Origin: JARRLC01 sp050290865
GTDB taxonomy: Bacteria > Pseudomonadota > Alphaproteobacteria > Rhizobiales > Rhodomicrobiaceae
Direction of reading: 5' to 3'
Length of the DNA stretch: 64,000 bases
NCBI GenBank assembly: GCA_050290865.1
Contig: JBNKIW010000004.1
Location: 62,001 to 126,000, forward strand
This document shows, in pieces, positions 1 to 8,777 of this stretch (the stretch's first letter is position 1; each line of letters begins with the position of its first letter). The position numbers were made by a program, and so were the translations under genes. A model generated the notes under the pieces. It had not been told where the DNA came from. It saw only the letters and a list, made by a program, of their open reading frames with translations, and did no database searches.

Positions 1-381
1 GAACGAGATCGGCCCCTGCCGCCCGCGCGTCGTCTGGACCAGCACCATCGCGTCGCGGTCGAAGATCGCCACGTCGGACGGCCAGCCGATGCGGCTGCGG
101 AATTCCCCGACGACCGACTCGGCGATCGCCCCTACCCAGAGATGGCGGTCATAGCCGTGGCTCAATCCCAGCGTCCGGCCGGTCGGCGCGTAGACGGGCT
201 GGTCGGGGTCGCGCATGATGTAACCCTCGTGCTCCAGGGTCTGCAGCATGCGCACGATGGTCGCCTTGTCGAGCCCCGTGGCCTTGTGCAGGCTGCGCAC
301 GGTCGATCGCCCCTCGTCGTTCACGACGCGCAGGATCTCCAGGCCGCGGGTGAGCGCGATGACCGGTTTGAAGGATGCCAT
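1..381 (-). CDS. IclR-family transcriptional regulator (N-terminal part)
   Basis: The first 127 residues of a DNA-binding regulator are visible; the gene continues past the left edge. The start ATG at 381 is followed by a winged-helix pattern typical of IclR proteins: an opening RGLEIL-like helix at about residues 13-18, a recognition region around KATIVRMLQTLEHEGY, then the short wing and the start of an effector-binding domain. IclR proteins usually control nearby catabolic or transport genes in response to a small molecule, but the target is not visible. About 300 bases (382-681) separate it from the protease gene upstream; I see no convincing gene there. Family call is firm; the regulated pathway is unknown. 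Confidence 0.85.
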   Translation of the reverse strand, partial: MASFKPVIALTRGLEILRVVNDEGRSTVRSLHKATGLDKATIVRMLQTLEHEGYIMRDPDQPVYAPTGRTLGLSHGYDRHLWVGAIAESVVGEFRSRIGWPSDVAIFDRDAMVLVQTTRGRQGPISF

Positions 382-681
382 GAGACTTTCGTGTCCTCAC
401 CGTGCGCGGCGAGCGGGCCGCACCGAACGAAGCGAGCCGGAGCAGGCGCCGGCCGAACTGCCTGGAGTGCTGCACGCACACCCGAAGCGATTGCGCAAAG
501 TCCTGCGTATCATTTCACGGTGAAAAACGCTATTTCAAAAAGAGGGGCAGGGGAAGCCGCTGGAGACTGCGCTCTCTCATCGTCCTGGCAGAGTTGGGGG
601 ACAGAAGGGGAGAAGAGAAACCCGCCTTCCGCCAGGGCTCTTCGAAGGCCCGGTCCCGCGCAGGGTGGACGCACCCGGTCC

Positions 682-2118
682 CTACCCCCTCAACACGACC
701 CGGCGCTCGACGCCGCCACGGCGGATGATGAAATCCCAGACGCGCGCCCGGCGCCGCAGCAGACCGGCGAGTTGCTTCGTGCTGCGGACCGCTTTGCGGT
801 TCACCTTGACGATGATATCGCCCGGCCTCAATCCGAACCGCCGCGCCATCGAATAAGCCTTCGTCTCGACGACCACCACGCCGGAGGTCTCGTGAATGGC
901 GAGTTCCTCGGCCACGGCTGGCGACAGATTGGCCACGGTCGCACCCGAAAACGGATTGCGCCCCGCAAGTTCGCGGATGTCGCGGGCAACGGTTTCCGGC
1001 GCAGCGATGAGCGCAATCGCGGCCTGGCGCTTGCGGCCGCGGCTGATGTAGTCGACCTGAGCCTGCCCGCCTACGCCCTTCGTTGCGAGACGGTAGAGAA
1101 CGGACTGCGGATCACGCACCTCGTGGCCATCGACGGCAATGATGACATCACCCGGCCTGAGCCCGGCCCCTGCCGCCGGGCTGCCCCTGGTTACGCTTGC
1201 GATCAGAGCCCCCGAGGGCCGGTCGAGTTCAGCCGCCTCGGCGATGTCGGACGTCACCCGCTGCAATTCGGCACCGAGCCACGGCCGTTCGACCTTGTTG
1301 CCCCGGAGCGCCGATTTCACCACCACCCGAACCATGTTCGACGGGATCGCGAAGCCGATACCGTGCGATCCACCGCTTTTGCTGAATATCGCCGTGTTGA
1401 TGCCCGCGACCTGCCCATTCATATCGACGAGCGGACCGCCGGAATTGCCCGGATTGATCGCAGCATCGGTCTGGATGAAGAACTGATAGTCGGAGATCCC
1501 GACGCGTGTCCGCGCCAGCGCGGAGACGATGCCGCTCGTCACGGTCTGCCCGACACCGAAGGGATTGCCGATGGCCAGCACGATGTCGCCGACTTCCAGC
1601 GCATCGGAGTCACCCAGTGGCAGATAGGGGAAATCCCTGTCGGCGTTCTTGATGCGCAAAACGGCGAGGTCGGTCTGCTCGTCCTTGAGCATGATGGTCG
1701 CCGGGAATTCACGGCCGTCGGCGAGGGCGACTTTGATTTCCGCGCGGCCCTTGGTGCGCACGACGTGGTTGTTTGTCACCACGATGCCCTCCGGCGAGAC
1801 GATGACACCGGAGCCGAGGGAGTTCTGCTGGCGCCGTCCGGGCATCCGACGGCCAAAAAAACGCTCGAAGAACGGGTCTTCGAAGAGGGGCGACCTGCGC
1901 CGCCTGGCCTTGCTATGAACGTAGACGTTCACAACCGCGGGCGCGGCTCTCTTGACAATGGAGGCGTAGGAATAGGTGACATCGGCGCGCGTATGCGGCA
2001 CGCGCTTCTCAGGCCGGCCACTGTCCTGAGCACTCGCCAGCGACCAGATCAGAGCCACGGCGAGCAGCAGTGCGAACGGCGCCACCTGCCGGTTGAAAAG
2101 CCGGAAAAGCCGGCTCAT
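682..2118 (-). CDS. Do-family (DegP/DegQ-like) periplasmic serine protease
   Basis: This 478-residue protein is an envelope quality-control protease. Residues 1-30 form a Sec signal with a hydrophobic core. A trypsin-like domain follows with the full catalytic triad: His118 in TNNHVV, Asp150 in EQTDLAVL and Ser226 in GNSGGPL. Two PDZ domains follow at about 275-365 and 380-470, the usual Do arrangement. An arginine-rich loop lies around residues 71-97. The gene begins 12 bases after the rplQ stop, with a G-rich ribosome site overlapping that stop, so it is probably co-transcribed at least in part with the ribosomal genes. DegP, DegQ and MucD-type proteins cannot be told apart from sequence alone, so no symbol is given. 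Confidence 0.93.
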   Translation of the reverse strand: MSRLFRLFNRQVAPFALLLAVALIWSLASAQDSGRPEKRVPHTRADVTYSYASIVKRAAPAVVNVYVHSKARRRRSPLFEDPFFERFFGRRMPGRRQQNSLGSGVIVSPEGIVVTNNHVVRTKGRAEIKVALADGREFPATIMLKDEQTDLAVLRIKNADRDFPYLPLGDSDALEVGDIVLAIGNPFGVGQTVTSGIVSALARTRVGISDYQFFIQTDAAINPGNSGGPLVDMNGQVAGINTAIFSKSGGSHGIGFAIPSNMVRVVVKSALRGNKVERPWLGAELQRVTSDIAEAAELDRPSGALIASVTRGSPAAGAGLRPGDVIIAVDGHEVRDPQSVLYRLATKGVGGQAQVDYISRGRKRQAAIALIAAPETVARDIRELAGRNPFSGATVANLSPAVAEELAIHETSGVVVVETKAYSMARRFGLRPGDIIVKVNRKAVRSTKQLAGLLRRRARVWDFIIRRGGVERRVVLRG

Positions 2119-2130
2119 TCTAATCCCCCC

Positions 2131-2553
2131 CTACGCCGCCTGCGCTTCGCTCCCCACGCTCTGATCAGGGCCGGAATCCTGGCCCTTGGCGCTTTCGTCG
2201 CGATCGACGAGTTCGATCACCGCCACCGGCGCGGAGTCACCGTAACGGAACCCGGCCTTGAGAACGCGTGTATAGCCGCCGGGTCGTTCCATGTAACGCG
2301 GTCCGAGCGTATCGAATAGCTTCGCCACCATCTTCTCATCACGCAGGCGCGCGGCAACGAGACGGCGGGCATGAAGATCGCCCCGCTTGGCGAGGCTGAT
2401 GAGGCGCTCGGCGACACGGCGCAAATCCTTCGCTTTCGGCAGCGTGGTAACGATCTGCTCGTGCTTGAACAGCGCTGCCGCCATGTTGGCGAACAGCGCC
2501 TGACGGTGTTCCGCGGTCCGGTTGAATTTCCGGCCTGCTTTGCGGTGGCGCAT
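2131..2553 (-). CDS. rplQ: 50S ribosomal protein L17
   Basis: L17 is a large-subunit protein near the peptide exit tunnel. The 140-residue product opens with the family signature MRHRKAGRKFNRTAEHRQAL and contains the conserved block LISLAKRGDLHARR. The C-terminal tail after about residue 118 is a variable alphaproteobacterial extension. It is the last ribosomal gene of the cluster, 57 bases after rpoA, as is usual for the alpha operon. Confidence 0.98.
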   Translation of the reverse strand: MRHRKAGRKFNRTAEHRQALFANMAAALFKHEQIVTTLPKAKDLRRVAERLISLAKRGDLHARRLVAARLRDEKMVAKLFDTLGPRYMERPGGYTRVLKAGFRYGDSAPVAVIELVDRDESAKGQDSGPDQSVGSEAQAA

Positions 2554-2610
2554 GGCTACTCCCCTAAATTCCTCTTCAATGCGGTATGCGCCATACGCGC
2601 GTCAACCCGC

Positions 2611-3627
2611 TTAATATTGATCCTCAAAGCGCTTGGCCAGTTCCTCGATATTGTCTGGCGGCCAGTTCGGCACATCCATTCCGAGATGCAGCCCCATGCC
2701 GGCAAGCACTTCCTTGATTTCGTTCAGCGACTTGCGCCCGAAATTCGGCGTGCGCAGCATTTCTGCCTCGGTCTTCTGAATGAGATCACCGATATACACG
2801 ATGTTGTCGTTCTTCAGACAGTTGGCCGAGCGAACCGAAAGCTCCAACTCATCCACCTTCTTGAGCAGCGCGGCGTTGAATTCGAGCTCTGGCGTACGCT
2901 CCTCGCGAACCTCTTTCCGCGGTTCCTCGAAATTGACGAAGATCGACAACTGATCCTGCAGAATACGCGCGGCCAGCGCCACGGCATCCTCGGGGACCAG
3001 CGATCCGTTGGTCTCGACCTCCATCGACAGTTTGTCGAAGTTGAGATTCTGCCCTTCGCGGGTGTTTTCCACCTTGTAGGAAACCTTGCGGACCGGGCTG
3101 TAGATGCTGTCCACCGGGATCAGGCCGATCGGTGCGTCCTCGGGGCGGTTCTGCGACGCCTCGACATAGCCCTTGCCGAGAGCGGCCGTGAACTCCATGC
3201 GCACCGAAGCGCCTTCGTCGAGTGTGCAGATGACGTGGTTCGGATTGAGGATTTCGATGTCCGGACCTGCTTCGAAATCGCGGGCGAGCGCCACGCCGGG
3301 CCCTTCCTTCTTCAGGACCATGCGCTTGACGCCATCGGAATGAATACGCAGCGCCACGGCCTTCAGATTGAGCACGATGTCCGTCACGTCCTCGCGCACC
3401 CCGGGGATGGAAGAGAATTCGTGCAACACGCCATCAATGTGGACGCTGGTGATCGCCGCGCCCTGAAGCGACGACAGCAGCACACGCCGCAGGGCGTTGC
3501 CGAGCGTCCAGCCGAAACCGCGCTCCAAGGGCTCAGCGATGATCCTGCCCTGGCGCTTGGGATCACGACCGGGGGTGACGCTGAGCTTCGCGGGTTTGAT
3601 TAGGTCTTGCCAGTTCTTCTGCAGCAC
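2611..3627 (-). CDS. rpoA: DNA-directed RNA polymerase alpha subunit
   Basis: Alpha nucleates RNA polymerase assembly and contacts activators and UP elements. The N-terminal domain (about residues 1-235) carries the GFGWTLGNALRRVLLSS assembly motif; the C-terminal domain (about 260-330) carries the helices around VRSANCLKNDNI and GRKSLNEIKEVL. I placed the start at a GTG at 3627, giving 338 residues beginning VLQKNWQDLIKP. This matches the normal family length and start, and an ACGAGG sequence lies a few bases upstream. An upstream in-frame ATG at 3729 would add 34 residues unlike any RpoA. A 7-base-pair hairpin (3657-3674) lies in the rpsK-rpoA gap. Confidence 0.96.
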   Translation of the reverse strand: MLQKNWQDLIKPAKLSVTPGRDPKRQGRIIAEPLERGFGWTLGNALRRVLLSSLQGAAITSVHIDGVLHEFSSIPGVREDVTDIVLNLKAVALRIHSDGVKRMVLKKEGPGVALARDFEAGPDIEILNPNHVICTLDEGASVRMEFTAALGKGYVEASQNRPEDAPIGLIPVDSIYSPVRKVSYKVENTREGQNLNFDKLSMEVETNGSLVPEDAVALAARILQDQLSIFVNFEEPRKEVREERTPELEFNAALLKKVDELELSVRSANCLKNDNIVYIGDLIQKTEAEMLRTPNFGRKSLNEIKEVLAGMGLHLGMDVPNWPPDNIEELAKRFEDQY

Positions 3628-3656
3628 GGAGAACCTCGTTCTTAAGTCATGCGGTC

Positions 3657-3674
3657 CACCGGCAGTGGCCGGTG
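3657..3674 (-). promoter_or_regulatory. Hairpin in the rpsK-rpoA spacer
   Basis: CACCGGC and GCCGGTG form a perfect 7-base-pair stem around a 4-base loop, 30 bases upstream of the GTG start of rpoA on the transcribed strand. There is no T-run behind it, so it looks more like an RNA processing or translation-control structure than a terminator. No known leader family is recognised. Confidence 0.35.
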
Positions 3675-3793
3675 CTTGAATTCTGCGGTGGCACGCTCGT
3701 CCGTTGAAGGCCAGGAGACGTATCTCCAACGGAACGCGCGTTCACTCCGGGTATGCGGCGACGGCCAGCGACGCATCGGCCCCGCCGTATACT

Positions 3794-4183
3794 TCAGACG
3801 CGGCGCCGCTTGCGGGGACGGCAGCCATTATGCGGAATAGGCGTCACATCGGTGATGGACACGATCTGAAAGCCACATGTTTGCAGCGCACGCAGCGCGG
3901 ACTCGCGCCCTGAACCCGGGCCGCTGACCTCGACCTCGATGGTCTTCATGCCATGCTCGATCGCCTTCTTGCCCGCATCCTCTGCGGCCATCTGGGCGGC
4001 ATAGGGTGTGGATTTGCGCGATCCCTTAAAGCCCATCGTGCCGGCCGACGACCACGAGATCGCATTCCCCTGCGCGTCCGTGATCGTGATCATGGTGTTA
4101 TTGAACGAGGCGCTAACATGCGCCACGCCCGATGTGATATTCTTCTTTTCGCGGCGGCGAACGCGCGTCTTGTCCTTGGCCAT
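3794..4183 (-). CDS. rpsK: 30S ribosomal protein S11
   Basis: S11 forms part of the platform of the small subunit and contacts mRNA near the exit site. The 129-residue product contains the family blocks VSASFNNTMITITD and GPGSGRESALRAL and ends in the conserved PHNGCRPRKRRRV tail. It lies 45 bases after rpsM and 166 bases before rpoA. Length is normal for the family. Confidence 0.98.
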   Translation of the reverse strand: MAKDKTRVRRREKKNITSGVAHVSASFNNTMITITDAQGNAISWSSAGTMGFKGSRKSTPYAAQMAAEDAGKKAIEHGMKTIEVEVSGPGSGRESALRALQTCGFQIVSITDVTPIPHNGCRPRKRRRV

Positions 4184-4228
4184 GCCATTCCGTCCTTAAC
4201 GAGTGAGCCGCGTCGCGGCCGAACAAAC

Positions 4229-4597
4229 TTACTTCTTCTTACCGGCGATGGGCTTAGCCGGACCTTTGCGTGTACGCGCATTGGTATGGGTGCGCTGGCC
4301 GCGAACCGGCAGGCCGCGGCGATGACGTAACCCGCGGTAGCACCCGAGATCCATCAGCCGCTTGATGTTCATCGCGACTTCTCGCCGCAGGTCGCCTTCG
4401 ACCGCATAGTCACGGTCGATCAGCTCGCGGATCTGCAGCACTTCGGCGTCCGAAAGCTGATTGACCCGGCGCTCGGCGGGAATATCGATCTTGGTACAGA
4501 TCTCCCTCGCGAACTTCGGCCCGATGCCATGGATATAACGCAGCGCGATCTCCACGCGCTTGTTCGAGGGGATATTGACACCCGCAATACGTGCCAC
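4229..4597 (-). CDS. rpsM: 30S ribosomal protein S13
   Basis: S13 sits in the head of the small subunit and contacts the P-site tRNA. The 122-residue protein starts MARIAGVNIPSNKRVEIAL, has the helix-two-turn-helix block IHGIGPKFAREIC and ends in the basic RGQRTHTNARTRKGPAKP tail that reaches tRNA. A 188-base gap separates it from adk upstream; this is the longest spacer but one in the cluster, and I see no gene there. Confidence 0.98.
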   Translation of the reverse strand: MARIAGVNIPSNKRVEIALRYIHGIGPKFAREICTKIDIPAERRVNQLSDAEVLQIRELIDRDYAVEGDLRREVAMNIKRLMDLGCYRGLRHRRGLPVRGQRTHTNARTRKGPAKPIAGKKK

Positions 4598-4785
4598 GTT
4601 TCAATCTCCTTCAGGGCGGCGCGCCTTCCTGCATTCCGCCGGTCTTGTTCTGAGCCTGGGGGCAAATCCGCAAAGAGGCGAGGCCCGAACGAAGGCTTCA
4701 TCCGGGCCCAACTCTACCATCTCGGTCTAGGAGTGGCTATTTAGCGGATATTCACCTGCGGCGTCAACCTCCAGACACAATTCTT

Positions 4786-5445
4786 TCAACCTGTCGTACT
4801 GGCTCCAAAAATTTCGCCGATCTGACGTGACACTTCTGCAATCGAAGCTTCGCCGTCGGTCGTCACCACTTTGCCGCTCTCGCCGTAGTAGTTAATGAGT
4901 GGCGCCGTCTGTGCGTGATAGGCCTGAAGACGGGCTCGTACCGTCTCCGCCTGATCGTCTGCGCGGCGGGTAAACTCCGTCGCCCCGCACTTGTCGCAAA
5001 CCCCCTCGACTGCCGGGCGCTTGAACTTGTCGTGGTATCCTTCGCCGCATTTGGCGCAGGTGAAACGACCGGTGATGCGCTCGACGAGCCGATCATCCTG
5101 CACCTGGATAACGATCACCCGGTCTATGCCGCTGCCCTTGGCGGCCAGCTTGCCGTCAAGCGTCCTGGCCTGATCGACCGTCCGCGGGAAACCGTCCAGA
5201 ATGACGCCCTTCGCATCGCTGCTGCCGTCAAGCGCCTGAAAAACGATCTCGACGACAAGATCATCCGGGACGAGCGCACCTTTTTCCATAAAGGATTTCG
5301 CCTCCAGACCGACCGGCGTCCCGGCTGCAACGGCTCCGCGCAACATATCTCCGGAAGAAAGCTGTCTAAATCCGAATTTCTCTTCGATCAGCTTGGCCTG
5401 CGTGCCTTTTCCGGCACCGGGGGGCCCAAGCAATATTATGTTCAT
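4786..5445 (-). CDS. adk: Adenylate kinase with zinc-binding lid
   Basis: Adenylate kinase interconverts ATP plus AMP and two ADP. The P-loop GPPGAGKGT is at residues 7-15, the AMP-binding region at DGFPRTVDQA, and the lid domain (about residues 125-160) carries two CxxC pairs, CAKC and CDKC, which predict a structural zinc site as in many alphaproteobacterial and Gram-positive enzymes. The 219-residue length fits the long-lid form. Placement directly after secY (6-base gap) and before rpsM is the usual alphaproteobacterial order. Confidence 0.97.
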   Translation of the reverse strand: MNIILLGPPGAGKGTQAKLIEEKFGFRQLSSGDMLRGAVAAGTPVGLEAKSFMEKGALVPDDLVVEIVFQALDGSSDAKGVILDGFPRTVDQARTLDGKLAAKGSGIDRVIVIQVQDDRLVERITGRFTCAKCGEGYHDKFKRPAVEGVCDKCGATEFTRRADDQAETVRARLQAYHAQTAPLINYYGESGKVVTTDGEASIAEVSRQIGEIFGASTTG

Positions 5446-5451
5446 ATGGCG

Positions 5452-6786
5452 TTACCTCCTTGCTCCTCGCAACTTAGCCTTTTTGATTAGGCCTTCATAT
5501 TGATGGGCAAGCAAGTGACTTTGTATCTGCGCGACGGTATCCATTGTCACACTGACAACAATGAGCAATGACGTGCCACCGAAATAGAACGGCAGCCCCG
5601 CGTAGGAGATCAGGACTTCCGGCAGCACGCACACGACCGCGAGATAAGCTGCACCAACGACGGTGACGCGGGTGAGCACGTAGTCGATATACTCGGCCGT
5701 CCGTGGTCCCGGGCGAATGCCCGGTATGAATCCGCCATATTTCTTCAGATTGTCCGCCGTTTCCACCGGGTTGAACACGATCGCGGTGTAGAAGAACGCG
5801 AAGAACACGATACCGGCGATATAGAGGATGATGTGGAGCGGCTGGCCCTGACCGAGCAACACCGTCACGGTATTGAACCACTCCGACCCCCCGCCTGTCG
5901 CGAACAATGGCGCAATGGTGATCGGCACCAGGAGAAGCGACGAAGCGAAGATCGGCGGGATGACGCCCGAACTGTTGAGCTTCAGCGGCAGATGCGAGCT
6001 GTCCCCCTGGAACATCTTGCTGCCGACCTGCCGCTTCGGATACTGCACCAGGAGCCTGCGCTGCGCGCGCTCCATGAAGACGATGGCGCCAATGACGAGA
6101 ATGGCTCCCACGAACAGCGCGACAATGAGCGGATAGGACAGCACCCCCTCCCGGCCCATTTGCAGCGTCTTAATGAGGCCCCCCGGCAACCCCGCGACGA
6201 TACCGGCGAAAATGATCAGCGAAATGCCGTTGCCCACGCCGCGCGAGGTAATCTGTTCGCCCAGCCACATCAGGAAGACCGTGCCGCCGACCAGCGTGAT
6301 GACGGTCGTGAGCCGGAAGAACCACCCCGGATCGAGGACCACGCTCCCGGAATGTTCAAGCCCGATGGCGATGGCATAACCCTGCACTGTGGCCAGCACT
6401 ACAGTGCCATAGCGCGTATACTGGTTGATCTGCTTACGGCCGCTCTCACCTTCCTTCTTGAGCGCAGCCAGATGTGGCGAGACCGACGTCATGAGCTGCA
6501 CGATAATCGAGGCGGAGATATAGGGCATGATGTTGAGCGCAAAAATCGCCATGCGCCCGACGGCACCGCCTGAGAAGGTGTCGAAAATGCCGAGAAGGCC
6601 CGCCGAATTCTGCTGCATCACCTTGGCAAGCTCGACGGGATTGATACCCGGAAGCGGGATATAGGTGCCGAGGCGATAGATGAGGAGCGCGCCGAGGGTG
6701 AACCACAGCCGCCGCTTCAATTCGGAGGCTTTGCCGAACGCGGCAAAATTCAGATTGGCGGCAAGTTGTTCAGCGGCAGAAGCCAT
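5452..6786 (-). CDS. secY: Protein translocase subunit SecY
   Basis: SecY forms the protein-conducting channel of the Sec translocon in the inner membrane. The 444-residue product has about ten hydrophobic segments and typical family blocks: LGALLIYRLGTYIPLPGI in helix 1, GIFDTFSGGAVGRMAIFALNI as the plug and helix 2 region, and the cytoplasmic loop YPKRQVGSKMFQG. A 213-base spacer separates it from rplO upstream, long enough to hold an internal promoter, although I could not identify one. It is followed closely by adk. Confidence 0.98.
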   Translation of the reverse strand: MASAAEQLAANLNFAAFGKASELKRRLWFTLGALLIYRLGTYIPLPGINPVELAKVMQQNSAGLLGIFDTFSGGAVGRMAIFALNIMPYISASIIVQLMTSVSPHLAALKKEGESGRKQINQYTRYGTVVLATVQGYAIAIGLEHSGSVVLDPGWFFRLTTVITLVGGTVFLMWLGEQITSRGVGNGISLIIFAGIVAGLPGGLIKTLQMGREGVLSYPLIVALFVGAILVIGAIVFMERAQRRLLVQYPKRQVGSKMFQGDSSHLPLKLNSSGVIPPIFASSLLLVPITIAPLFATGGGSEWFNTVTVLLGQGQPLHIILYIAGIVFFAFFYTAIVFNPVETADNLKKYGGFIPGIRPGPRTAEYIDYVLTRVTVVGAAYLAVVCVLPEVLISYAGLPFYFGGTSLLIVVSVTMDTVAQIQSHLLAHQYEGLIKKAKLRGARR

Positions 6787-6999
6787 CGGGAGAACTCCAA
6801 AGCAAAGACGTAGTTCGTGTGACCCGGCCCAGTTCTACCCTGGCAATGTGCTCTCAGGACTGCACCAAAAACCACATACCCGCCCTTTCAAGACGTCAAT
6901 ATGCCCGCGGAACCGCCAGCTCGGTTGCACACCGACCGTCCCCGGCAAACCGGCTCGCCTCACCCGCCTGAGCAAGCCTGGCTCACACCTCGCGGCAGC

Positions 7000-7512
7000 C
7001 TACTTTTTCTTGCCCTTTTTCGGGCTGCGCTCCTCCGGCGCGGTTTCCTCGACAACCTTCAGGAGCTTCACCGAGCCGCCTGCCGCTTCGACAGCCTTGA
7101 CCGCGCTCGCGGAAGCGCCCGCCAACTCAAGCTGTACCTTTGCCTTGAGTTCGCCATTGCCGAGAAGGCGCACGCCATCCAGCTTGCGGCGAACGACCCC
7201 TGCGGCAACCAGTTCGTCGACGGTAATGACGCTTTTGGCATCCAGCTTGCCGGCATCGATGGCCTTCTGCAAGCTGGCCAGATTGACCTCGGCGTATTTC
7301 TGACGCGACGGATTGTTGAAGCCGCGCTTCGGCAGACGCATGTGAATGGGCATCTGGCCGCCTTCGAAACCCTTGATCGCCACGCCGGAGCGCGACTTCT
7401 GCCCCTTATGGCCGCGCCCTGCCGTCTTGCCGGTTCCGGAGCCGATGCCGCGGCCAACGCGCTTGCGCGCCCTTGTCGCGCCTTCCTTGTCTTTCAGTTC
7501 GTTGAGCTGCAT
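7000..7512 (-). CDS. rplO: 50S ribosomal protein L15
   Basis: L15 binds 23S rRNA late in large-subunit assembly. The product is 170 residues with the glycine-rich opening RVGRGIGSGTGKTAGRGHKG and the conserved FEGGQMPIHMRLPKRGF block. The lysine-rich end (EERSPKKGKKK) is a lineage-variable extension that makes it longer than the E. coli protein. It lies 36 bases after rpmD. Confidence 0.97.
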   Translation of the reverse strand: MQLNELKDKEGATRARKRVGRGIGSGTGKTAGRGHKGQKSRSGVAIKGFEGGQMPIHMRLPKRGFNNPSRQKYAEVNLASLQKAIDAGKLDAKSVITVDELVAAGVVRRKLDGVRLLGNGELKAKVQLELAGASASAVKAVEAAGGSVKLLKVVEETAPEERSPKKGKKK

Positions 7513-7548
7513 CTGCCTAGCCTCAAAACCCGAATTTCAAAAACGCCG

Positions 7549-7773
7549 CTATTTCGCAGCCGGTTCTTCGACGATGCGCACGAGGTGGCTGACCTTGCGG
7601 ATCATCCCGCGCACCGCTGGATTATCGGGCACGGTGCGGCGCCGGCGCATCTTGTTCAGGCCCAGCCCGACCAGCGTCTGGCGCTGATGGTCCGGGCAGC
7701 GGATCGGGCTGCCGATCTGCTCGATTACCAGTGTCTTTCCGGCCTTGGCCGTCTTCCCCGTCTTCGCGGTCAT
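7549..7773 (-). CDS. rpmD: 50S ribosomal protein L30
   Basis: L30 is a small protein of the large subunit. The core VIEQIGSPIRCPDHQRQTL and the LNKMRRRRTVPDNPAVRGMI block identify it. The annotated 74 residues include about 13 lysine- and threonine-rich residues before the core and a short alanine-rich tail, both common in alphaproteobacteria. It sits between rpsE (23 bases) and rplO (36 bases), its standard place. Confidence 0.96.
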   Translation of the reverse strand: MTAKTGKTAKAGKTLVIEQIGSPIRCPDHQRQTLVGLGLNKMRRRRTVPDNPAVRGMIRKVSHLVRIVEEPAAK

Positions 7774-7796
7774 GTCTCATCCCCTCCGGCCGCAGA

Positions 7797-8363
7797 TCAC
7801 GCTTCCTGGGTCGCGGCGGCACCCTCGGCACCATCGCGGCGGCGGGCTACGATCTCGCTGACCTTCTTGCCGCGTCGGGCGGCGACGCCGCGCGGACTGT
7901 CCTCACGGCGGAGCGCGTCGAACGTCGCGCGGACCATGTTATACGGATTGGAGGTGCCCAGCGACTTGGCCACCACATCCTGAATACCCAGCGTCTCGAA
8001 GACCGCGCGCATCGGGCCGCCGGCGATGATGCCAGTGCCCGGAGGCGCCGCGCGCAGGATCACGCGACCCGCGCCATGCTGGCCCGCCACATCGTGATGC
8101 AATGTCCGGCCTTCGCGAAGCGGCACCTTCACCAGCGAGCGCTTGGCGGCATCGGTTGCCTTGCGAATGGCTTCCGGCACCTCTCGCGCCTTGCCATGAC
8201 CGAAGCCGACGCGGCCCTTCTGATCGCCCACGACCACCAGCGCGGCAAAGCCGAAGCGGCGGCCGCCCTTGACGACCTTCGCGACGCGGTTGATGTGAAC
8301 GAGCTTGTCGACGAACTCGCTGTCGCGCTCCTCGCGGTCCCGTTCTCGCGGTGCTCGTGCCAC
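7797..8363 (-). CDS. rpsE: 30S ribosomal protein S5
   Basis: S5 lies near the decoding site and mRNA entry and influences translational accuracy. The 188-residue product has the conserved N-terminal block VHINRVAKVVKGGRRFGF and the loop VVVGDQKGRVGFGHGKA, followed by the second domain with RVILRAAPPGTGIIAGGPMR. The C-terminal 25 residues are variable. It is placed between rplR and rpmD. Confidence 0.98.
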   Translation of the reverse strand: MARAPRERDREERDSEFVDKLVHINRVAKVVKGGRRFGFAALVVVGDQKGRVGFGHGKAREVPEAIRKATDAAKRSLVKVPLREGRTLHHDVAGQHGAGRVILRAAPPGTGIIAGGPMRAVFETLGIQDVVAKSLGTSNPYNMVRATFDALRREDSPRGVAARRGKKVSEIVARRRDGAEGAAATQEA

Positions 8364-8400
8364 TGCTGTTCCCTTTCGTCTTCCTAAATATGCGTCACAA

Positions 8401-8763
8401 TTAGAAACTCAAGCCGCCTTCGCGCGCGGCGTCAGCCAGGGCCTTGATGCGACCGTGAAACTTATAGCCGCCACGGTCGAAAATCACCTTGTCCACCCCA
8501 GCCGCGTTTGCGCGCGCTGCGATGAGCTTGCCGACTTCTGTAGCGGCAGCCTTGTCGCCGCCCGTCTTCAGCTTCCCGGCCAGATCCTTGTCGAGAGACG
8601 ACGCCGAGGCGACCGTGTGGCCGGCTGCATCGTCGATGACCTGGGCGTAGATATTCTTGGACGAGCGGAACACCGAAAGCCGCAGACGTCCACCGGCCGC
8701 GCGCCGCACAGCCTTGCGAACGCGTGCAGTCCGCCGGGCAAAAATCGTATCTGTAGCGGGCAT
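8401..8763 (-). CDS. rplR: 50S ribosomal protein L18
   Basis: L18 binds 5S rRNA and helps fix it to the large subunit. The 120-residue product has a basic N-terminus (ARRTARVRKAVRRAAGGRLRL), the block LSVFRSSKNIYAQVIDD and the C-terminal FDRGGYKFHGRIKALADAAR, all typical of the family. It follows rplF by 14 bases. Confidence 0.98.
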   Translation of the reverse strand: MPATDTIFARRTARVRKAVRRAAGGRLRLSVFRSSKNIYAQVIDDAAGHTVASASSLDKDLAGKLKTGGDKAAATEVGKLIAARANAAGVDKVIFDRGGYKFHGRIKALADAAREGGLSF

Positions 8764-8777
8764 GCCTCAAGTCTCCA

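Noticed and set aside
382..681. Small open frames between the IclR gene and the Do-type protease
   Set aside because: They are fragments without conserved features; the region looks like a purine-rich spacer.
142..2319. A 725-codon plus-strand frame opposite the Do-type protease and rplQ
   Set aside because: Antisense shadow caused by strong third-position GC bias; no recognisable domain.
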